Below the pieces are notes generated by a model. It had not been told where the DNA came from. It did no database searches and was given only the letters and a program-made list of their open reading frames with translations. Positions 35,939 to 45,703 of a stretch of 64,000 nt of DNA are shown in pieces; within the stretch, counting starts at the first letter, position 1; each line of letters begins with the position of its first letter. A program made the position numbers and the translations under genes. This DNA is from Idiomarinaceae bacterium (GTDB taxonomy: Bacteria > Pseudomonadota > Gammaproteobacteria > Enterobacterales > Alteromonadaceae): assembly GCA_002685255.1 (NCBI GenBank), contig NYWU01000041.1, positions 1 through 64,000 on the forward strand, given 5' to 3'.

Positions 35939-36703
35939 CATTCCACTGTGAAATTTAAAGTCGCCGTCTGGCGACTTTATTAAATCCGCCTCGACGTCTG
36001 CAAAGAAGGCAACACGCTCACTAATATCCTCACTGGAAATCTGCTGCGCTAAGGTTAAATAATCTTGATAATGACGTGCTTCAGAGCGTAGTAACGAGAT
36101 ATAAAAATCGGTTAATGGTTGCGGTAGGTGAGGTGCAAGTGCGGCAAAACGCTCGCATGAACGAGCCTCGATATAAGCGCCACAAATTAACTTATCGATT
36201 AGTGCGGCAGGTTCGTATGTACGCACGTAACTGAGCAGTCCACGCGCGTAACGGCTTGAGGTGATTTTGTCATACTCAATATTCATTGAGTGCGCGATTT
36301 CAAGGACCTGATAAAAGTGATGCAGCTCCTCTTTTATCAGCAGCACCATTTTGTCAATCAACTCTTCGCTGTAAGGTTTTTCGGCTTTTGGCACCATTCG
36401 TTTATTGAGTTTGTTGTGGTCAGCCAGTGCACGCCAATCTCCCACAAGTCGATAGGTGTAGTCTTCGTATGGCTTGAGCCATGCCAGTAACGCCTGCCCA
36501 CTGGCCTCGTCAACCGCGTAGCGACGGATTAATAGCATGGCGCTTTGGGCCGCTTTAAGCTCACATACCATGTGATCACGCAGAAGCACCGGCAATTGCT
36601 CAGGTTGTTTCGCCTTGTCGATCCATGCTTGAGGTGTGGAGCAAGGTAGAAAGTCGTTAATTGGTTCGAGCAACTGGGCTATATCGGAACTCATGTGTGG
36701 CAT
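35930..36703 (-). CDS. miaE: tRNA-(ms2io6A37) hydroxylase MiaE
   Basis: The 257-residue non-haem diiron enzyme hydroxylates the isopentenyl group of ms2i6A37 in tRNAs reading U-starting codons, using O2. It is a ferritin-like helical protein with iron ligands in KEELHHF (about 120), EARSCERF (about 178) and SEARHYQ (about 208). E. coli K-12 lacks miaE, but many marine gammaproteobacteria have it. The first ATG is at 36703; a second in-frame ATG lies nine bases later. No clear ribosome site is visible for either. Confidence 0.88.
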   Translation of the reverse strand: MPHMSSDIAQLLEPINDFLPCSTPQAWIDKAKQPEQLPVLLRDHMVCELKAAQSAMLLIRRYAVDEASGQALLAWLKPYEDYTYRLVGDWRALADHNKLNKRMVPKAEKPYSEELIDKMVLLIKEELHHFYQVLEIAHSMNIEYDKITSSRYARGLLSYVRTYEPAALIDKLICGAYIEARSCERFAALAPHLPQPLTDFYISLLRSEARHYQDYLTLAQQISSEDISERVAFFADVEADLIKSPDGDFKFHSGMPV

Positions 36704-37017
36704 GTTGATGGCTATACTTCGTTTCTAAATAAAGGGATATTTTACGTGCTTACGAGGAAAACGAAAACCTCAACTTGAGCTGGATCGGGTTTTGTTAAAA
36801 AAACGTATTAAAAAATATCAGTGCGATCTTGACAGTATGAGAAATGTTCTTGATATTAGTGTAAAGCGTTGAATTTTTAGCCATATCAAGCGTCTAACTG
36901 TTTAGCTCAATAATAAAAGGTTAGGCACTACTAACAACGCAACAATAACAACTGGGTATGGTGCGTTTTTCGATGCAAGTTTCGAGGCCCAGCGCCTTAC
37001 AACAAGGGGAAGCGATT
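36704..37017. other. Divergent intergenic region miaE / Yip1 gene
   Basis: This gap of about 314 bp is AT-rich and shows no coding potential. It contains GAGG-N10-CCTC and an inverted repeat CTTGATAT/ATATCAAG (36849-36856/36883-36890) that could be an operator or a stem. It must hold promoters for both genes, but no convincing -35/-10 pair can be named. Confidence 0.4.
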
Positions 37018-37617
37018 ATGTTACTTAATCATATTTGGGGTTTGTATGCTCACCCAATGGAAGAATGGAAAACAATTGATGCACGCCATGAGAGCTTTAG
37101 CCACTCATTTACGCATTTATTGTTCGTTGCGCTACTACCTTGCTTAGCTGCTTATTATTCTTCGGTTCACGTAGGGTGGAGTATTGGTGCGCGCGAGTCG
37201 ATATCACTGACGCAAAGTAGTGGCGTTATGCTTGCGGTCGCTATGTACGTAGGCATCCTTGCCGCCGCGTTTGCGCTAGCTTACCTGGTCTTTTGGATGG
37301 CGAAAACCTTTGGTGCCGACCCGACCTTTACACAGTCACTTGAGCTCGCGGCGTACACGGCGACGCCGGTTATCATGTCGGGTATTAGTGCACTGTATCC
37401 TGAGCTGTGGTTCGTATCACTGATATTTTTAGCTGGCGTGGGTTATTCAGTGTATTTGCTGTACGCAGGTATTCCAGTACTTATGCATATCCCTGAGGAG
37501 CGCGGCTTCTTATATGCCAGCTCGGTAGTCACTGCAGGCTTGATTTTAATGGTTATTTTGATGGTTGCTACCGCCATCTTATGGACTAACGGTTTTGGTC
37601 CTCGTTTCATGTCTTAA
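37018..37617 (+). CDS. Yip1-domain membrane protein
   Basis: The 199-residue inner-membrane protein with about five membrane segments matches the bacterial Yip1/DUF1282 type: a short amphipathic start (HIWGLYAHPMEEW), then hydrophobic segments from about residue 35. No biochemical role is established for these proteins in bacteria; relatives are linked to cell-envelope stress. ATG 37018 is chosen because AAGGGGAAG precedes it, although the frame is open for 20 codons upstream. Confidence 0.75.
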   Translation: MLLNHIWGLYAHPMEEWKTIDARHESFSHSFTHLLFVALLPCLAAYYSSVHVGWSIGARESISLTQSSGVMLAVAMYVGILAAAFALAYLVFWMAKTFGADPTFTQSLELAAYTATPVIMSGISALYPELWFVSLIFLAGVGYSVYLLYAGIPVLMHIPEERGFLYASSVVTAGLILMVILMVATAILWTNGFGPRFMS

Positions 37618-37646
37618 AGAACACGATAAAATGATTTCTGTACAAT

Positions 37647-37673
37647 AAAAAAGAGCCTTCGGGCTCTTTTTTT
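37647..37673. terminator. Bidirectional terminator between the Yip1 gene and lpxH
   Basis: Stem AAAAGAGCC/GGCTCTTTT around a TTCG tetraloop (37658-37661), with A and T runs on the two sides. It suits both converging transcripts. Confidence 0.92.
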
Positions 37674-38391
37674 ATGCCATATAGATACCGACGTAGCTCG
37701 TTTGCTGCTGAATTTTCTGTGCGTCATACCAATCGCCTAGCACGATGCGTTTCGCAGGGCGTTCGGGCGCGAGTTCAAAGCAATGAATCGCCGCACGATG
37801 TGTATGGCCGTGGATAAGCTGTTGAACTTGGTGATTATTCATCACCTCAACGACGGCATTGTGTTGCGCATCCATCTGCTGCATACGTTGATGGGACAGT
37901 TGGCGCTGGGTGCCCGAATTGGCGCGGAGTTTTTGGGCAATACCCATCCGCGTTTTGAGCGGTAAGCGTGCAAGCAAAAATCGAGTGATAGGGTGTTGAA
38001 TGACGGCGCGGTAGCGTAAGTAGTCACGATCCGCCGTACACAACGTATCGCCGTGCATTAACAGCGTTCGGACGCCGTTGAGTTCGATAACCGTTTCGTC
38101 TTTAAGTAACGTGAGTCCCACTTCCCGCGCGAATTTTTTGCCCAACATAAAATCGCGGTTACCGGGCATAAAATAAACATGCACACCGTGGTCTACTAGC
38201 TGTTTAAGTAATGCCTTAATGTGCACAGCAAACTCACTCGGGTCGTCGTCACCTAACCAAGCTTCAAACAGGTCTCCGAGAATGTAGAGTTTATCTAAAC
38301 AGACATTGCGCTTACAAAAGGCCTCGAACGCCGCGGTGATATCCGGGCGTTCAGGGCTTAAATGAAGGTCAGCAATGAAGGCGGTGGTCAT
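37672..38391 (-). CDS. lpxH: UDP-2,3-diacylglucosamine diphosphatase LpxH
   Basis: The 239-residue calcineurin-like phosphoesterase cleaves UDP-2,3-diacylglucosamine to lipid X in lipid A synthesis. The metal-binding motifs are all present: ADLHLS (7-12), GDLFEAW near 39, GNRDF near 76, the His in MHGDT near 112, and GHTHR near 195. It overlaps ppiB by four bases (ATGA), and both are read on the minus strand, an arrangement common in gammaproteobacteria. Confidence 0.93.
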   Translation of the reverse strand: MTTAFIADLHLSPERPDITAAFEAFCKRNVCLDKLYILGDLFEAWLGDDDPSEFAVHIKALLKQLVDHGVHVYFMPGNRDFMLGKKFAREVGLTLLKDETVIELNGVRTLLMHGDTLCTADRDYLRYRAVIQHPITRFLLARLPLKTRMGIAQKLRANSGTQRQLSHQRMQQMDAQHNAVVEVMNNHQVQQLIHGHTHRAAIHCFELAPERPAKRIVLGDWYDAQKIQQQTSYVGIYMA

Positions 38392-38891
38392 GCGTCCTCT
38401 TGGACGGTAACGCTTTTGATAATCACGTCTTCAACCGGAACGTCGGCGTGGAAGCCGGCCGTTGACGTTTTGACGCCTTTGATATTATTCACCACGTCCA
38501 TGCCGTCGACGACTTCAGCAAATACACAATAACCAAAGCCATTTGGCGTTTCGTTTTGGAAATTAAGGAAGTGGTTGTCGTTCACATTGATAAAGAACTG
38601 TGACGAGGCTGAATGGGGATCAGGCGTGCGTGCCATAGCGACCGTGCCTGTGAGGTTTGGCTTTGCTGATTTGGCTTCGTTTTCGATAGTGCCTCGAGTG
38701 TCTTTTTGCGACATGCCGGGCTCAAAACCGCCACCTTGTACCATGAAGTTATCGATTACACGGTGAAATAGCGTGTTTTCATAAAAACCATCGCGTGCAT
38801 ACTGAAGAAAGTTTTCGACCGTTTTAGGGGCGGTCTCAGTGTGCATGGCTAAGGTGATGTCACCATAATTGGTATGTAAAACAACCTGCAT
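38388..38891 (-). CDS. ppiB: Peptidyl-prolyl cis-trans isomerase B (cyclophilin)
   Basis: The 167-residue cytosolic cyclophilin has no signal peptide. The active-site segments FHRVIDNFMVQGG and the QFFINVNDN region are intact, with the catalytic Arg in FHR. It assists folding at proline bonds. It is co-transcribed with lpxH and divergent from cysS, also the E. coli and Shewanella neighbourhood. Confidence 0.94.
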   Translation of the reverse strand: MQVVLHTNYGDITLAMHTETAPKTVENFLQYARDGFYENTLFHRVIDNFMVQGGGFEPGMSQKDTRGTIENEAKSAKPNLTGTVAMARTPDPHSASSQFFINVNDNHFLNFQNETPNGFGYCVFAEVVDGMDVVNNIKGVKTSTAGFHADVPVEDVIIKSVTVQEDA

Positions 38892-39029
38892 TTTGGGTTC
38901 CTTAATACTACGACTAATCGGTCGCTAGTGTACCAGAGCCGACCGTTCAGTGGTATCATTAGTGGTTGAATCATAAAAACTGAATCGGTTTGTTCGTTTT
39001 GTCGACTAAAGCCAAATTACGGAGATACT

Positions 39030-40412
39030 ATGGCACTGACACTGTTTAATACCCTGACCCGCGAGAAAGAGACATTTACACCAAGAGAAGCAGGCCGTGT
39101 GGGTATGTACGTGTGTGGCGTGACCACATACGATTTGTGTCATATTGGTCATGCACGCACTTATGTCGCGTTTGACGTGGTGGTCCGTTATCTAAGAAAA
39201 ATTGGTTACGACGTAACTTATGTCCGCAATATTACCGATTTGGATGACAAAATTATTAAGCGAGCAGCTGAAAATGGTGAATCTTTTGACGCATTGACCC
39301 AGCGTTATATTGATGAGATGCACCGTGACTTCGCCGCGTTAAACTTGCTGGAGCCCGATGTTGAGCCACGCGTTACACAGCATATGGATGACATTATTCG
39401 TATGATTGAATCGCTTGTAACACAAGGCTACGCTTATCAAGCAGACAATGGCGATGTGCTGTTTGATGTATCGACCTTTGATGATTACGGTCGTTTAAGC
39501 CGCCAGAACCTTGAGCAGTTGCAAGCGGGCGCTCGGGTAGATGTAGAAGCCAGTAAACTGGACCCACTGGACTTTGTGTTATGGAAAAAGGCGAAGGCGG
39601 GCGAGCCGAGCTGGCACTCACCTTGGGGCGAAGGACGTCCAGGCTGGCACATTGAGTGTTCAGCAATGAATAAAGCGCACTTAGGTGAAACCTTTGATAT
39701 TCACGGTGGTGGGTCGGATTTAACGTTTCCACACCATGAAAATGAAATCGCACAAAGCTGCTGCGCGAATCAAACCAACTATGTAAATTATTGGATGCAT
39801 AGCGGTATGGTACAGGTGGACGATGTGAAGATGTCGAAGTCATTGGGCAACTTCTTTACCATACGTGATGTATTAAACGCGTACGATGCTGAAACGGTGC
39901 GCTACTTCTTGCTATCAAGCCACTATCGTTCGCAACTGAACTACACGCAAGATAACCTAGAGCAGGCGCATGCGGCACTTGAACGACTCTACACTGCGTT
40001 GCGCGGGCTTACACCAGAGCAGCCCGATGAGAATCTGCGTTTACCGTACTGGAACCAGTTTACCGATGCGATGAATGATGACTTCAACGCCCCCGAAGCC
40101 ATGAGTGTGTTATTTGAATTGGTGCGTGAAATTAACAAGGCGCGTGATAATGATGCCGAGCGTGCTGCACAGCTGGCTCATGTATTGATTGAACTCGCTG
40201 ATGTACTAGGACTTTTACAGCAGTCACCGGAGAGTTTCCTGCAAGGTGGCGCTGATGATGAAGTTGCGTTGATCGAGGCATTGATTGCTCAGCGTAATAA
40301 AGCAAGAGCCGAAAAAGATTGGGCCGCTGCCGATGACGCCCGTGACCGTCTGACTGAGATGGGGATTGTGCTTGAAGATGGTGCAAACGGCACGCAGTGG
40401 CGACGTTCATAA
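39030..40412 (+). CDS. cysS: Cysteinyl-tRNA synthetase
   Basis: The 460-residue class I synthetase has the HIGH motif HIGH (38-41), the KMSKS loop near 266-270, and the zinc ligands Cys29 and the Cys/His residues of the ECS and HGGG-HHENE segments. It charges tRNA-Cys. GGAG precedes the ATG. The gene is divergent from ppiB, and a peptidase gene follows after 15 bp with its own strong ribosome site. Confidence 0.96.
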   Translation: MALTLFNTLTREKETFTPREAGRVGMYVCGVTTYDLCHIGHARTYVAFDVVVRYLRKIGYDVTYVRNITDLDDKIIKRAAENGESFDALTQRYIDEMHRDFAALNLLEPDVEPRVTQHMDDIIRMIESLVTQGYAYQADNGDVLFDVSTFDDYGRLSRQNLEQLQAGARVDVEASKLDPLDFVLWKKAKAGEPSWHSPWGEGRPGWHIECSAMNKAHLGETFDIHGGGSDLTFPHHENEIAQSCCANQTNYVNYWMHSGMVQVDDVKMSKSLGNFFTIRDVLNAYDAETVRYFLLSSHYRSQLNYTQDNLEQAHAALERLYTALRGLTPEQPDENLRLPYWNQFTDAMNDDFNAPEAMSVLFELVREINKARDNDAERAAQLAHVLIELADVLGLLQQSPESFLQGGADDEVALIEALIAQRNKARAEKDWAAADDARDRLTEMGIVLEDGANGTQWRRS

Positions 40413-40427
40413 AAAAGAGAGGAAATT

Positions 40428-41972
40428 ATGGCATTTGCAACCTTGCATTGTGTTGATGAACTTCAGCAAGCCATTGATAACGAACAGACCGATGCGCTGA
40501 TTGTTATCGGTCATTTTGCGCATATTGAAAACACGCAGTTGAGCGAAGTGATTCGCGCTGCTCAGGGTACAGACCAACGCGTGGGAAAAGAGGCACTGCT
40601 GATCAGTGCAAATGATGTGCCTGGCAACCGCATGGTAGTTGCACCAACAGGACCTTTAAACCGAGACTATGACGATGTTCGTCAAGTCTTTGATGCCGCG
40701 CATAAAGCTGCAAAAATCGCGCAAGATGCAGGCGCACGTCATCCGGTCATTTTGCTCAACGGTGTTAACGTTGAAGACGAACGTTATCAGCAGGCTTTTC
40801 TCGCCGCTTATTTAGGCTTCTGCCAAGCACTTTATCAACCGCTCGAAGCGCGCGAGTATCATGGCGAGGATGAAATCGAACCGACCCGTGATGTGACTTT
40901 AGTGGGCTCTTTGGATGCCGAATGGGCTATGGCGATTGAAGCGGGCAAACGTGTTGCTCGTGATTTGGCTGGCACTGAGCCGGAACGCATGGCACCACCG
41001 CGCTTTGCCGAGTACTGCCGCAATGCGTTTGCGCACACGGCGGTTAAAGTGACGGTGATTGACGACTTTCAGCAACTCGAACACGAGTATCCGCTTGCAG
41101 CCGCTGTAGGGCGTGCATCGGTGAGTGTTGAGCGTCATCGTCCGTGTGTTATCCGTTTAGAATACAAAGGCAGCCAGCCAGAGCGTCAAGTAATGTTCGC
41201 GGGTAAAGGGATTGTTTACGATACAGGTGGCGCCGACCTTAAAGTCGGTGGGCACATGGCGGGCATGAGCCGTGATAAAGGTGGTGCGGCTGCAGTGGCA
41301 GGATTTGTCAAAACCGTCGCTGAACTTGAACCCGCTAACTTGCATGTGATAGCTGAAATCGGTGCGGTGCGTAACAGCATCGGTTCGGATGCCTTTGTTG
41401 CCGACGAAATCATTACGGGCCATAGCGGTAAGCGCGTGCGCATCGGTAACACTGATGCCGAAGGCCGTTTAGTCATGGCTGATTTACTCTCGCACCTGCG
41501 TGAGGAAGCGGCGGCAAGTGAGTTACCGAGTGAGCTATACACTGTAGCGACGTTAACAGGCCACGCTGCGTTAGCAAAAGGACCATACACAGCGTTAGTA
41601 CCGAATGGTCCTGCACGCCGTGGTCAACTTGCGCAGCAACTATTTGACGTGGGTGAAGTATACGGTGACCCAGCCGAAATTTCGTGGTCGCGCCGTGAGG
41701 ACTTCGATTTTGTTAAAGGTCATACCTTGTGTGATGATTTATTGTCATCTAACAATGGGCCTTCGGCGACGACTGCACGCGGACATCAATTCCCGATGGC
41801 ATTCTTAGTCGGTGTGTCGGGGCTGGACGCACACGGTATCGATAGCGATAAACCGCTCAGTTATGTGCATGTCGATATCGCCGGTAGCGGCGTTGAGGGA
41901 GGCGACTGGCAGCATGGTAAGCCAACTGCAGCGCCAGTGACTTGCTTGTCTGCGCATTACTTAAAGCGTTAA
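40428..41972 (+). CDS. M17 leucyl aminopeptidase family protein (NPEPL1-like)
   Basis: The 514-residue M17 enzyme has the two-metal active site: Lys in GKGIVYDTGG near 263, the second site in SRDKGGAAA near 283, and NTDAEGRLVMADLL near 341. Its unusual spacing and the non-canonical N-terminal domain resemble the NPEPL1 branch rather than E. coli PepA. It should trim N-terminal residues from cytosolic peptides. AGAGAGGAAATT precedes the ATG 15 bases after cysS, so the two are probably co-transcribed. Confidence 0.82.
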   Translation: MAFATLHCVDELQQAIDNEQTDALIVIGHFAHIENTQLSEVIRAAQGTDQRVGKEALLISANDVPGNRMVVAPTGPLNRDYDDVRQVFDAAHKAAKIAQDAGARHPVILLNGVNVEDERYQQAFLAAYLGFCQALYQPLEAREYHGEDEIEPTRDVTLVGSLDAEWAMAIEAGKRVARDLAGTEPERMAPPRFAEYCRNAFAHTAVKVTVIDDFQQLEHEYPLAAAVGRASVSVERHRPCVIRLEYKGSQPERQVMFAGKGIVYDTGGADLKVGGHMAGMSRDKGGAAAVAGFVKTVAELEPANLHVIAEIGAVRNSIGSDAFVADEIITGHSGKRVRIGNTDAEGRLVMADLLSHLREEAAASELPSELYTVATLTGHAALAKGPYTALVPNGPARRGQLAQQLFDVGEVYGDPAEISWSRREDFDFVKGHTLCDDLLSSNNGPSATTARGHQFPMAFLVGVSGLDAHGIDSDKPLSYVHVDIAGSGVEGGDWQHGKPTAAPVTCLSAHYLKR

Positions 41973-41998
41973 ATACGAAGCGCCAACGCATGAGTTTG

Positions 41999-42024
41999 AA
42001 GGTGGGCTACGGTCCACCTTTTTT
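41999..42024 (+). terminator. Rho-independent terminator after the M17 gene
   Basis: AAGGTGG (41999-42005) pairs with CCACCTT (42014-42020), eight-base loop, followed by a T run. Confidence 0.8.
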
Positions 42025-42097
42025 GTGTTTGTTAATTCATCAATTCGTCATAATTCAACGTTAGCCTTTTACCATGTTGCACATGGAGGCATCTGAT

Positions 42098-43804
42098 ATG
42101 TTAAACGTTGAACAAGTCGTAAAAGAACGACTTCCCAAGCTTGAGAACAAGCCTTGGCTATATAAACCCACCACTTGGCTTCTTAAAAATTTACTTCACG
42201 AAAGCGATATTAAAGACTTCAGTCAGCGTTATCCCAACCTACAAGGCATTGACTTTGTTGAGCAAGTCCTTGATTACTTCAACTTTACTTACTCCTACCG
42301 TAGTGCAGAGCTCGATAATATTCCGACCACGGGACGGGTGGTGATCATTGCCAACCATCCGATTGGTTCGCTCGATGGCCTCGCCTTATTAAAAATGGTC
42401 AGTGAAGTGCGTAGCGACGTAAAAATCGTTGCCAACGATTTGCTGATGAAGCTGCCACCACTGCAAAGTATGTTGTTGCCGGTGCGGGTTTTTAACGGCC
42501 GCACCAGCCGTGATGATGTGAAAGCAATACATCAACATTTACATGACGAGGGCGTTGTTATCGTTTTTCCTTCGGGGGAGGTGTCTCGGTTACGTCCTCA
42601 AGGCGTGCGCGATACCCAATGGCAAGCGGGCTTTTTAAAGTTAGCTAAAGCCACACAGTCGGATATATTGCCGATCCGCCTGGAAGCACACAACTCGGCA
42701 CTATTTTATACCGCATCAATGGTGTACAAGCCGTTAGCGACGTTATTGTTGGTGAAGGAGATGTTTCGCCAACAAACCAAGCAGGTCAGTTGTCGTATTG
42801 GCCAGTTGATTCCACATAAAACCATTACTCAGCATCAACACCTTGCCATGAAACAGCAAGTGAAGCTGTTTAAGAAGCACTTGTATCGTGTGGGTAGTGC
42901 TAAACCGGCTATCTTGCCGACCTTGACACCGATTTCACGGCCTGAGCCTAGACAAGCACTCAAGCAAGCGATAGAGGCGTGTGAACATTTAGGTGACACG
43001 CCTTGTGGTAAAGCGATTTATTGCTACCGCTTTGATGGGAGCTCACCATTACTGCGCGAAATTGGGCGTTTGCGAGAAGTGGCTTTTCGTGCGGTTGGCG
43101 AGGGTACATGGCAGCGCCGCGACCTTGATGACCATGACTTGTATTACATGCACCTTATCGTTTGGGACCCAGAGGATCTCGAAATTGCAGGGGCCTATCG
43201 GCTCGGTGAGTGTGCGAAGATCATTCAAAAGGTAGGTCCGAAGGGACTTTATAGCCGTCATTTTTACCAATTTGAACGCGGTATGGATGATATTTTTGCC
43301 GAGGGTTTGGAGTTAGGTCGTTCATTCGTACAGCCGCGCTATTGGGGCAAACGAAGCTTAGAATACCTGTGGATGGGGATCGGTGCACTGTTAAAGCAGC
43401 ATCCTGAGTACCGTTATTTGTTTGGCTCGGTGAGCATTAGCAATACGTTGCCCGAGCCCGCCAAGCAAGCGTTGGTTGCCTTTTATCGACACTATTTTCC
43501 GGCTCAACAGCGCTTGGCCGTTGCTAATCATGCGTTTCGCGTGACTGAACATCCCGGTTTTGAGCTCAAAGGGGATAGCTATGATGACGACTTTAAAGCG
43601 TTAAAGTCGTATTTGGGTGGCTTGGGCGCGAGTGTACCGACGTTGTATAAGCAGTATTCTGAGTTATGCGAGCAAGGCGGTGTGCAGTTCTTAGAGTTTG
43701 GTGTGGACCCTGATTTTAGTGACTCAATCGACGGTTTGGTGTTGGTCGATATCAGTCGTTTAAAAGCCCGCAAGCGCAAACGCTATTTGGGCGAGGATGC
43801 ATAA
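42098..43804 (+). CDS. OlsF-like acyltransferase (PlsC-type plus GNAT-type domains)
   Basis: The 568-residue protein has an N-terminal PlsC-like acyltransferase (motif NHPIGSLDG, here H-x5-D, and FPSGEVSR) spanning about 40-250, and a C-terminal domain of the OlsB/GNAT type (about 310-480: REIGRLREVAFRAVGEG and VWDPEDLEIAGAYRL). This order is that of OlsF, which makes ornithine lipid by acylating ornithine and then the lyso-lipid in one protein. Many such genes are loosely annotated as hemolysin or lysophospholipid acyltransferase, and the substrate here is inferred. The start is ATG 42098, eight bases after GGAGG; two earlier ATGs would put that site inside the gene. Confidence 0.75.
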   Translation: MLNVEQVVKERLPKLENKPWLYKPTTWLLKNLLHESDIKDFSQRYPNLQGIDFVEQVLDYFNFTYSYRSAELDNIPTTGRVVIIANHPIGSLDGLALLKMVSEVRSDVKIVANDLLMKLPPLQSMLLPVRVFNGRTSRDDVKAIHQHLHDEGVVIVFPSGEVSRLRPQGVRDTQWQAGFLKLAKATQSDILPIRLEAHNSALFYTASMVYKPLATLLLVKEMFRQQTKQVSCRIGQLIPHKTITQHQHLAMKQQVKLFKKHLYRVGSAKPAILPTLTPISRPEPRQALKQAIEACEHLGDTPCGKAIYCYRFDGSSPLLREIGRLREVAFRAVGEGTWQRRDLDDHDLYYMHLIVWDPEDLEIAGAYRLGECAKIIQKVGPKGLYSRHFYQFERGMDDIFAEGLELGRSFVQPRYWGKRSLEYLWMGIGALLKQHPEYRYLFGSVSISNTLPEPAKQALVAFYRHYFPAQQRLAVANHAFRVTEHPGFELKGDSYDDDFKALKSYLGGLGASVPTLYKQYSELCEQGGVQFLEFGVDPDFSDSIDGLVLVDISRLKARKRKRYLGEDA

Positions 43805-43825
43805 CGTGTCGATTACTGGAAACAA

Positions 43826-43851
43826 AAAAGCCTCGCAAATGCGAGGCTTTT
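43826..43851. terminator. Bidirectional terminator between the acyltransferase and M28 genes
   Basis: Perfect 11-bp stem AAAAGCCTCGC/GCGAGGCTTTT with loop AAAT, flanked by A and T runs; it serves both converging genes. Confidence 0.92.
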
Positions 43852-43869
43852 ATCATTTAGGTGACTGTT

Positions 43870-45522
43870 TTAGTCTTTAAACTGCTTACCGAAGTAAGAG
43901 TCTTCTAACCAATGTGGACGCTGCGGATCATTGGCGATTTCTTTACCGATTTCGTAGTTAATATCAGTAAAGCGCGTCGCTGATTCGTAGTTCACTTCTA
44001 GGTTGTGAAGGTCATCACTTGGACGGTGGTAGTTCTCAGCGAAGAATTTACCCCACACTTCACCCCCGTCTTCACCTTCAGTGCGTGAGGTAAAGCCGGT
44101 CATTAAGAATACCGCAGGGATACCTTTCTTAACCAACGTATAGTGATCTGAACGAGTAAAGATCGCTTGCTCTGGCATCGGATCAGGGCTTTGCTCAATA
44201 TTGAACTTGGCGGCTGCTTTAGAAACCGTGTCGCCCAGTGTTGAATGTGATGCGCCAAACGCGATAACGTCCGCAAAATCATACAGTAGTACCGGCATAT
44301 CCAAGTTCACGTTAGCGACGATGCTATTAAGCGGTACGGTTGGGTTATTAGCGAAGTAGTCAGCACCCAATAGACCTTTTTCTTCTGCGGTCACTGCCAA
44401 GAACATGATAGAGCGTTTGTTTTCTTGACCTGACTCAACAAACATACGTGCTGTTTCCAACATCACCGACACACCTGATGCGTTATCCATCAAGCCGTTA
44501 TTGATGGTGTCATCGCTGCTTAAGTCTTTAACTACACCAATATGGTCTGCGTGAGCTGTGTATACCACGTACTCGTCTTTTAACTTCTCATCAGTACCCG
44601 GCAATACCGCCGCCACGTTAGGGCTGGTGGTTTCTTCGTGGTTAGACTCTTTAGCTAAAGATACAGAGCCGTTTAGCGGGAACCCTTTTGGTGAAGCGTT
44701 TGGATCTTCTTCGATCTGTTTAAAGATAGCTTCCAGCGGCTGTTCAGCACCTTCAAACATCGCTTTACCTGCATCAATATTGACATAGGCAGAGCCCATT
44801 AATTGCTGTTCTTCACCTTGAGGTAAGCCATTGGGACCAATCCAAGTCATACGTGGCGTTTTAGTGTAATAAACACTGGTTTCGAACTCGCGTACTTTCT
44901 CACGCTCTGGCGTGTGCAATGTAATGATACCGACAGCGCCTTTTTCGCGTGCGATATCACCTTTGATATTAGCCAAGTGCGCACCTTCTTCACTCGGCAA
45001 GTCTGCTGGACGACCTGTCAGCATAACAACGATTTTGCCTTCAACATCAAGACCTGCATAATCGTCTAAGCCAAATTCAGGTGCTTCCATACCGTAGCCA
45101 ACAAACACTAACGGCGCAGTGACTTCGCTTAACTGGCTATAGTGACTTGGGCCTGTAATGAATTGCTTACCAAAAGTAAGCTCTGTTGTTTCACCGTCAA
45201 CGGTATATGACATTTTGGCACTGTTAGGTACCAATGTACTGATTCTAAACGGGATACGTTGGAAATAGGTGCCATCTTCCCCCGCCGGTTGTAAGCCCAT
45301 TTGCTTAAACTCAGAGGCGATATACTTAGCAGCGATTTCATGACCACGGCTACCTGTCTCACGACCACGTAGATCGTCACTTGCCAAGAACTCAAGGTGC
45401 GCTTTGATGTTTTGTTTTTGCGCACTGACCTCAGTTGCTTGAGAAGCACTTGTATCCTGACCACCACATGCAGCTAGCGATGCAGCTAACAGCGATGGTA
45501 TGAGCAAGCGTGTTACTTTCAT
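43870..45522 (-). CDS. M28-family zinc aminopeptidase lipoprotein
   Basis: The 550-residue lipoprotein (lipobox LAAC, Cys19) has a PA insertion (about 140-270) inside an M28 peptidase. The zinc-site residues appear in HADHIG near 323, NGLMDNASG near 342, TAEEKG near 377, and SDHYTLV near 477. It removes N-terminal amino acids from peptides in the periplasm or at the surface. Its start faces that of the zinc-type TonB receptor gene across a gap containing a Zur-like palindrome, so it may be zinc-controlled. Confidence 0.9.
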   Translation of the reverse strand: MKVTRLLIPSLLAASLAACGGQDTSASQATEVSAQKQNIKAHLEFLASDDLRGRETGSRGHEIAAKYIASEFKQMGLQPAGEDGTYFQRIPFRISTLVPNSAKMSYTVDGETTELTFGKQFITGPSHYSQLSEVTAPLVFVGYGMEAPEFGLDDYAGLDVEGKIVVMLTGRPADLPSEEGAHLANIKGDIAREKGAVGIITLHTPEREKVREFETSVYYTKTPRMTWIGPNGLPQGEEQQLMGSAYVNIDAGKAMFEGAEQPLEAIFKQIEEDPNASPKGFPLNGSVSLAKESNHEETTSPNVAAVLPGTDEKLKDEYVVYTAHADHIGVVKDLSSDDTINNGLMDNASGVSVMLETARMFVESGQENKRSIMFLAVTAEEKGLLGADYFANNPTVPLNSIVANVNLDMPVLLYDFADVIAFGASHSTLGDTVSKAAAKFNIEQSPDPMPEQAIFTRSDHYTLVKKGIPAVFLMTGFTSRTEGEDGGEVWGKFFAENYHRPSDDLHNLEVNYESATRFTDINYEIGKEIANDPQRPHWLEDSYFGKQFKD

Positions 45523-45703
45523 CAGTTAAATTCCCATAGTTGTCTTTGTTATTACATCAACCACAGTGTACCCCACGTCGTACAGAATCACTACCAACTC
45601 AGTGAACAAGAGTGTTGCAAAACGTAAACCAGTTATGTAATGTTATATTATCACATTAAACGTTAGAAGCTCTCCCTGAGTAAAAACAACAGTAGGTATG
45701 TCT
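45523..45703. promoter_or_regulatory. Divergent promoter region of the M28 peptidase and TonB receptor genes
   Basis: About 180 bp between two divergent genes for a zinc peptidase and a zinc-type receptor. It contains the Zur-like palindrome (listed separately) about 115 bp from the peptidase start and 45 bp from the receptor start. The AT-rich TATATT inside the palindrome resembles a -10 element. Confidence 0.6.
45638..45658. promoter_or_regulatory. Zur box
   Basis: The 21-bp sequence TAATGTTATA-T-TATCACATTA is an inverted repeat with nine of ten arm positions matching. It agrees closely with the gammaproteobacterial Zur operator core (AATGTTATAnTATnACATT), which blocks zinc uptake genes when zinc is plentiful. 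Confidence 0.8.
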
